Shown: piece after piece, positions 60,504 to 64,000 of the stretch | How positions within the stretch are numbered: position 1 is the stretch's first letter | Layout of the letters: the number at the start of each line of letters is the position of its first letter | Source: Fictibacillus macauensis ZFHKF-1 | GTDB lineage: Bacteria > Bacillota > Bacilli > Bacillales > Fictibacillaceae | Length of the DNA stretch: 64,000 bases | NCBI RefSeq assembly: GCF_000269865.1 | Contig: NZ_AKKV01000030.1 | Coordinates: 124,001 to 188,000, forward strand | Reading direction: 5' to 3' | Translations under genes and position numbers: made by a program | Notes under the pieces: model-generated | Told to the model about the DNA's origin: nothing | The model's input: the letters and a program-made list of their open reading frames with translations, nothing else | Databases searched by the model: none

Positions 60504-60532
60504 ATAGCAAGCTCCCTAGGGAGCTTGCTATT
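60503..60532. terminator. Perfect palindromic hairpin after the Bce-type operon
   Basis: AATAGCAAGCTCCC (60503-60516) and GGGAGCTTGCTATT (60519-60532) form a 14-bp stem around a TA centre; T-rich sequence follows on one side. Convergent genes on both sides make it a shared terminator. Confidence 0.78.
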
Positions 60533-60536
60533 GTAT

Positions 60537-61010
60537 TTAAGCGGACTGTTTGACAGATTTGCTGACTTCCTCATGTGCATCGCTTACTTTAAAAAGAACA
60601 ATGCCCACAATCACTACGAGAACACCTATTAATTTACTCCAAGTAAACGGAACTTTTGCGAGGCCAAAGCTACCTAGTGAATCCAGAATAAGTGCCGATA
60701 TGAGCTGTGCAGTCAAAACAATTGAAATCGCAATCGTCGGACTTAGACGCTTTACTCCTTGTGTCACACATGTCACCACTCCAACACCAATTAAGCCACT
60801 GAAATAGTACCATGTTTTCATATGAGTTACATGAAAAAGCGAAGCACCTTCAAAAATAATCCCAAGTATAAGTGAAGCTAAAAACCCAAGCGCTAACACA
60901 AGCATCGTAGTCGCCCATGAATGAGCTTTTTCATTTACTTTCGAATTGAAAATATTTTGCAAGCCTACAAGAGCACCACCTACTAGTGCAAACAGAATAC
61001 CCACAATCAT
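60537..61010 (-). CDS. DUF606/YdcZ-type small DMT transporter (first)
   Basis: 157 residues, five membrane helices. N-terminal GILFALVGGALVGLQNIFNSKVNEKAHSWATTMLVLALGFLASLI and RLSPTIAISIVLTAQLISALILDSLGSFGLAKVPFTWSKLIGVLVVIVGIVLFK are typical of the DUF606 family. Related halves are encoded on each side of the Crp/Fnr gene, so the two may form a heterodimer. SD AAAGGAGGGG. Substrate unknown. Confidence 0.83.
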   Translation of the reverse strand: MIVGILFALVGGALVGLQNIFNSKVNEKAHSWATTMLVLALGFLASLILGIIFEGASLFHVTHMKTWYYFSGLIGVGVVTCVTQGVKRLSPTIAISIVLTAQLISALILDSLGSFGLAKVPFTWSKLIGVLVVIVGIVLFKVSDAHEEVSKSVKQSA

Positions 61011-61025
61011 ATAGCGCCCCTCCTT

Positions 61026-61712
61026 TTATTCATAGATGTTATTATTACTCATTTTTTGCAAGCCTTCGCGGTCCCTGACAACAATCCCACCAGGTTGTCG
61101 TTCGACTAAGCCTTGTTCACAAAAATGCTGTAAAATGCGATTTACATGACGATAACTCGTGCCAATTAAGTTTGCCGTGTCGCGCAAGCTATTTGCACTA
61201 TGATGTCCTTTTACTAATGCATGTGACTCATCAAAAGAGACGGACAGCAAATAACTTGCTAAACGAACCTCAACTGGATATAACAAATTAAATCGCAATG
61301 AATTTGATTTCACATAAAATTTTTCAGTAATAATTTTCAATAAAAATTGTAGAAAGAGCGGATCCTCACTTCCATATTTACGAACATACGGATATGGTAC
61401 ACAAAGCAACGTCACTGAGGAAACAGCTTCAACGGTATTAACTGTATCCGTATCTCTTACAAACTCAATGTCACCGAGTAACTCAAGCGGTGTTTTAAAC
61501 GATAAGATTAGCGTCTTACCTTCCTCAGACATCGTATATACTTTCACTTTTCCTTTTACAAGGACGTATAAATGCTGAATCGCCTCTCCTTGTTTACAAA
61601 TCAATTCACCTTCATTGAAATGTTGAATGGAAATATACGGTTGCATGTGGGAATTAAAGATATGTTGAATATTATACATTTGTAAATAAGTAATCAATTC
61701 CTGATTTATCAC
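61026..61712 (-). CDS. Crp/Fnr-family regulator
   Basis: 228 residues, GTG start at 61712 after AAGGAG. N-terminal cyclic-nucleotide-type beta barrel (ISIQHFNEGELICKQGEAIQHLYVLVKGKVKVYTMSEEGKTLILSF, PLELLGDIEF) and C-terminal HTH (ANSLRDTANLIGTSYRHVNRILQHFCEQGLVERQPGGIVV). No N-terminal cysteines for an iron-sulfur cluster, so not an Fnr oxygen sensor; YeiL-like proteins are similar. Sits between two DUF606 genes it likely controls. Confidence 0.85.
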   Translation of the reverse strand: MINQELITYLQMYNIQHIFNSHMQPYISIQHFNEGELICKQGEAIQHLYVLVKGKVKVYTMSEEGKTLILSFKTPLELLGDIEFVRDTDTVNTVEAVSSVTLLCVPYPYVRKYGSEDPLFLQFLLKIITEKFYVKSNSLRFNLLYPVEVRLASYLLSVSFDESHALVKGHHSANSLRDTANLIGTSYRHVNRILQHFCEQGLVERQPGGIVVRDREGLQKMSNNNIYE

Positions 61713-61729
61713 CGATAATGCTCCTTACC

Positions 61730-62155
61730 TTACATACTTAAAATTAAAACACCGAGCATCATTAAACCGATCCCGACAAAATGCCCTGGTCTCATCTTTT
61801 TCTTTTCCACCTCAAACCAGCCAAATCGATCGGTCAAAAAAGCAATAGCGAGCTGGGCAATTAAGAGTGCAGAAATACTAATGGTAATCCCTATTAAGTG
61901 TATAGCTGTAACGTTACTAAAGATGACGATAGCTGCAAATGTTCCACCCATTAAATATAAAGGCTTTACATCCTTGAATCTTTTCCATGAATTGTCTCTG
62001 AATAGTAGCATTAATATGAAGGCTGCTACAAAACCTGTAAATTGCGTCAGTGTTGCCGCCTGCCACGTACCAATACCTGCTCCGATTTGCGAGTTAGCTA
62101 CTCCTTGTACGGTAATACAAATACCGCCAAGAATTGCGAATAGGATTCCTTTCAT
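61730..62155 (-). CDS. DUF606/YdcZ-type small DMT transporter (second)
   Basis: 141 residues, five membrane helices: GILFAILGGICITVQGVANSQIGAGIGTWQAATLTQFTGFVAAFIL, then GITISISALLIAQLAIAFLTDRFGWFEVEKKKMRPGHFVGIGLMMLGVLIL. Same family as the gene at the other side of the Crp/Fnr regulator, 17 bases downstream. SD AAAGGAG. Confidence 0.83.
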   Translation of the reverse strand: MKGILFAILGGICITVQGVANSQIGAGIGTWQAATLTQFTGFVAAFILMLLFRDNSWKRFKDVKPLYLMGGTFAAIVIFSNVTAIHLIGITISISALLIAQLAIAFLTDRFGWFEVEKKKMRPGHFVGIGLMMLGVLILSM

Positions 62156-62263
62156 ATGAAAACTCCTTTAAATAAAATGTCTCCTTCTTATTATGAATGA
62201 AGACCCTTTCATAACGAAAGGACATATGTCCCAAAGAATCATTTTTTCTTTCGGATGCCACGC

Positions 62264-62300
62264 AAAAAAAGCTCTGGTTTATAAAAAGAACACCAGAGCT
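62264..62300 (-). terminator. Terminator of the amino-acid ABC transporter operon
   Basis: Plus AGCTCTGGT (62270-62278) pairs with ACCAGAGCT (62292-62300); the minus strand ends in seven T (plus A run 62264-62270). Confidence 0.85.
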
Positions 62301-62315
62301 GATCGTTATTTTCTT

Positions 62316-63044
62316 TTATAATACTTTACTTAGAAATGCTTTCGTACGCTCATGCTGTGGATTAGTAAATAACGCAACTGGAACATTTTCTTCCACAATA
62401 TAGCCACCATCCATGAATAAAACGCGGTCACCAACTTCACGAGCAAAGCCCATTTCATGCGTTACAACGACCATTGTCATGCCTTCTTGTGCTAATTGCT
62501 TCATTACTTCAAGCACTTCTCCGACCATCTCAGGATCAAGCGCTGATGTCGGTTCATCAAAGAGCATGATTTTTGGATTCATCGCTAGAGCGCGAGCAAT
62601 GGCCACACGCTGCTTTTGTCCTCCCGATAATTCACCAGGGTACTGATTGGCTTTTTCCTTCATACCTACTTTTACAAGCAACTCTAGCGCTTGTTGTTTA
62701 GCAGCCTCTTTAGAGGCGGCGCGAACTTTCGTTGGCGCAAGACAGATATTTTCTAGCACCGTGAGATGCGGGAACAAATTAAAGCTTTGAAAGACCATCC
62801 CAATGTCTTGCCTTATTTTATTTATATCCGTTTTTGGATTGGTAATGTCTTGTCCGTCGATGATGACGTGTCCACCCGTTATCTCTTCAAGTTTATTTAA
62901 ACAGCGTAAAAAAGTACTTTTTCCGGATCCAGAGGGACCAATCACACAGACAACTTCTTTCTCCTGTATTTCTGTAGATATGTCTTTCAATACTTCAAGA
63001 GCGCCAAATGACTTCTTTAAATGCTTAACAGTAATCATACTCAT
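62316..63044 (-). CDS. Polar amino acid ABC transporter ATP-binding protein (GlnQ-like)
   Basis: 242 residues, PAAT family ATPase. Walker A GPSGSGKS in [27 protein letters not shown] loop [18 protein letters not shown], signature [40 protein letters not shown], switch [12 protein letters not shown]. Overlaps the permease gene by ATGA. Substrate may be glutamine, cystine, arginine or similar. Confidence 0.92.
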   Translation of the reverse strand: MSMITVKHLKKSFGALEVLKDISTEIQEKEVVCVIGPSGSGKSTFLRCLNKLEEITGGHVIIDGQDITNPKTDINKIRQDIGMVFQSFNLFPHLTVLENICLAPTKVRAASKEAAKQQALELLVKVGMKEKANQYPGELSGGQKQRVAIARALAMNPKIMLFDEPTSALDPEMVGEVLEVMKQLAQEGMTMVVVTHEMGFAREVGDRVLFMDGGYIVEENVPVALFTNPQHERTKAFLSKVL

Positions 63045-63685
63045 CGTACCTCAAACCTCCTTTCTAAATAGCTTGCAAGCAGTGATAGTAAATAGATCAT
63101 AATAAAATAAACAATCCCAATGACGAGCCATATTTTAAATGCTTCATACGTTGCAGCAATAACGACTTGTCCTTGCTGTGTTAAATCAGTAATACCAATG
63201 ATCGATAATAACGACGTATCTTTCAAGCTAATAATCGCTTGATTTGTAAACGTCGGCAACATTCTTCGCACAGCTTGCGGTAAGATCACGTAGCGCATAT
63301 TTTGCATGCCGGTTAGCCCTAAAGAACGCGCAGCCTCTGTTTGTCCCTTATCAATGGATTGAATACCAGCCCGAATGACTTCCGTAAAATACGCCCCTGC
63401 ATTTAAACCCACTGTAACAATACCTGCTGTTGTTTTATCCATGGATAAAAACCCTAGTGAGTTTACACCATAATAAAAGAAAAACAATTGAACGAGGATG
63501 GGTGTTCCACGAAACGCATTAACATAAATTTTGGCAATAGCATTTAGTACTTTATTATGTGATAGGCGTAACAGTGCCATCACAAGTCCCACGACGAGAC
63601 CTAAAATGAGTGCCACGAGAAAAATAAAAATCGTTACTTTTAATCCCGTTTGTATATAAGGTAATGCTTGTTTAATAATATCCAT
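63041..63685 (-). CDS. Polar amino acid ABC transporter permease
   Basis: 214 residues, five membrane helices, HisM/GlnP type. The EAA loop is seen as [45 protein letters not shown], and the N-terminus ([34 protein letters not shown]) is typical. Lies between binding protein and ATPase genes. Confidence 0.92.
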   Translation of the reverse strand: MDIIKQALPYIQTGLKVTIFIFLVALILGLVVGLVMALLRLSHNKVLNAIAKIYVNAFRGTPILVQLFFFYYGVNSLGFLSMDKTTAGIVTVGLNAGAYFTEVIRAGIQSIDKGQTEAARSLGLTGMQNMRYVILPQAVRRMLPTFTNQAIISLKDTSLLSIIGITDLTQQGQVVIAATYEAFKIWLVIGIVYFIMIYLLSLLASYLERRFEVR

Positions 63686-63723
63686 CAGAAGGTAACCCCC
63701 TATGCATCATTCGCTACATATAG

Positions 63724-63754
63724 GTAAAGACAATGCACTAGGCATTGTCTTTAC
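63724..63754 (-). promoter_or_regulatory. Hairpin between binding-protein and permease genes
   Basis: GTAAAGACAATGC (63724-63736) and GCATTGTCTTTAC (63742-63754) form a 13-bp perfect stem with a 5-base loop, directly after the binding-protein stop. No long T tract on the minus strand, so it may stabilise the upstream mRNA or cause partial termination, giving more binding protein than membrane parts. Confidence 0.65.
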
Positions 63755-63761
63755 AACGACC

Positions 63762-64000
63762 TCATTTCTTTAAATACTTATTAACAATTTCATCATACTT
63801 GCCGCTTTTCTTTAAATCCGCCAAACCTTTATTAATACTTTTCAGTAACGTTTCATTTTTACCTTTTAAGACAGCCATTCCGTATTCATCACCATTTAAA
63901 CGGTCACCAACAATTTTTAAGCCGAGATCTTTTTTCGCAATCGCATAGGCGACAACAGGATAATCTTCTATTAATACATCGGAGCTTCCATTTGCTACTT
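63762..64000 (-). CDS. Amino acid ABC transporter substrate-binding protein (partial, C-terminal end)
   Basis: The last 79 codons are in the window and end with TGA at 63762-63764. The visible part reads VANGSSDVLIEDYPVVAYAIAKKDLG, then LNGDEYGMAVLKGKNETLLKSINKGLADLKKSGKYDEIVNKYLKK. This is the typical end of a family 3 extracellular binding protein ('Y-G-I-A-v-x-k-g...L...iN.aL..lk..G.y..I..KY'). First gene of the transporter operon; the start is beyond the window. Confidence 0.88.
   Translation of the reverse strand, partial: VANGSSDVLIEDYPVVAYAIAKKDLGLKIVGDRLNGDEYGMAVLKGKNETLLKSINKGLADLKKSGKYDEIVNKYLKK

Overview
The window looks like chromosomal DNA of a low-GC Bacillaceae member (a Bacillus- or Priestia-like firmicute). 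Reasons: strong AGGAGG-type ribosome binding sites, many U-tailed hairpin terminators, TTG and GTG starts backed by good Shine-Dalgarno (SD) sequences, and gene sets familiar from Bacillus. These include iolS, bcrC, pssA, the yhbI-yhbJ-yhcA-yhcB block, deoR/deoC/cdd/nupC, yxcD, a lysine riboswitch ahead of a lysP-like permease, a BceRSAB-type module and a perfect sigma-W promoter. The tyrosinase closely resembles that of Priestia megaterium. I see no rRNA, tRNA, prophage, insertion sequence or CRISPR array.

Layout. 1-6 kb: tail of a probable LysR regulator, a hotdog acyl-CoA thioesterase coupled to an unknown gene, then a leftward fdhF-like/fdhD/iolS/HTH cluster. 6-10 kb: paired crcB fluoride channel genes, bcrC, an rRNA methyltransferase, pssA. 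10-15 kb: two MarR regulators divergent from a yhbJ-yhcA-yhcB drug-efflux operon, then a CBS-domain protein. 15-20 kb: acyl-CoA ligase, secreted glucosaminidase, tyrosinase, rluF, AmiS/UreI transporter. 20-27.5 kb: deoxynucleoside catabolism, an SSS symporter and an NCS1 permease. 27.5-31 kb: a leftward gntR-ABC-membrane-methyltransferase operon and a second thioesterase. 31.5-32.8 kb: a large copy of a non-coding repeat and a sigma-W-controlled yxcD pair. 33-38.4 kb: a two-component system with a binding protein and an organophosphate transporter. 38.5-42.3 kb: lysP with its riboswitch and a nucleotidyltransferase/degenerate-peptidase pair. 42.4-48.2 kb: oxidoreductase, methyltransferase, OFA transporter, chemoreceptor. 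48.2-52.3 kb: araC/melA/SSS locus. 52.3-55.9 kb: stand-alone Z1-domain ATPase, small membrane proteins, atypical SDR. 56-60.5 kb: Bce-type peptide-antibiotic module. 60.5-64 kb: DUF606 pair flanking a Crp/Fnr regulator, and an amino-acid ABC transporter cut by the window end.

Most genes are ordinary uptake, regulation and envelope functions. The parts most worth a second look are: (i) a non-coding repeat family with two copies, similar ends in inverted orientation and a conserved hairpin, one copy holding GCGCGCGAA units at an exact 21-bp period; (ii) a translationally coupled nucleotidyltransferase-like plus degenerate ImmA/IrrE-like pair resembling a toxin-antitoxin or defence module; (iii) the orphan Z1 ATPase; (iv) an organophosphate-sensing locus with a membrane-anchored protein of unknown role; and (v) several unusually clear regulatory sites (7-4-7 Bce site, sigma-W promoter, L-box, cre sites overlapping promoters or a stop codon). 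All names come from reading protein motifs by eye; no database search was possible.
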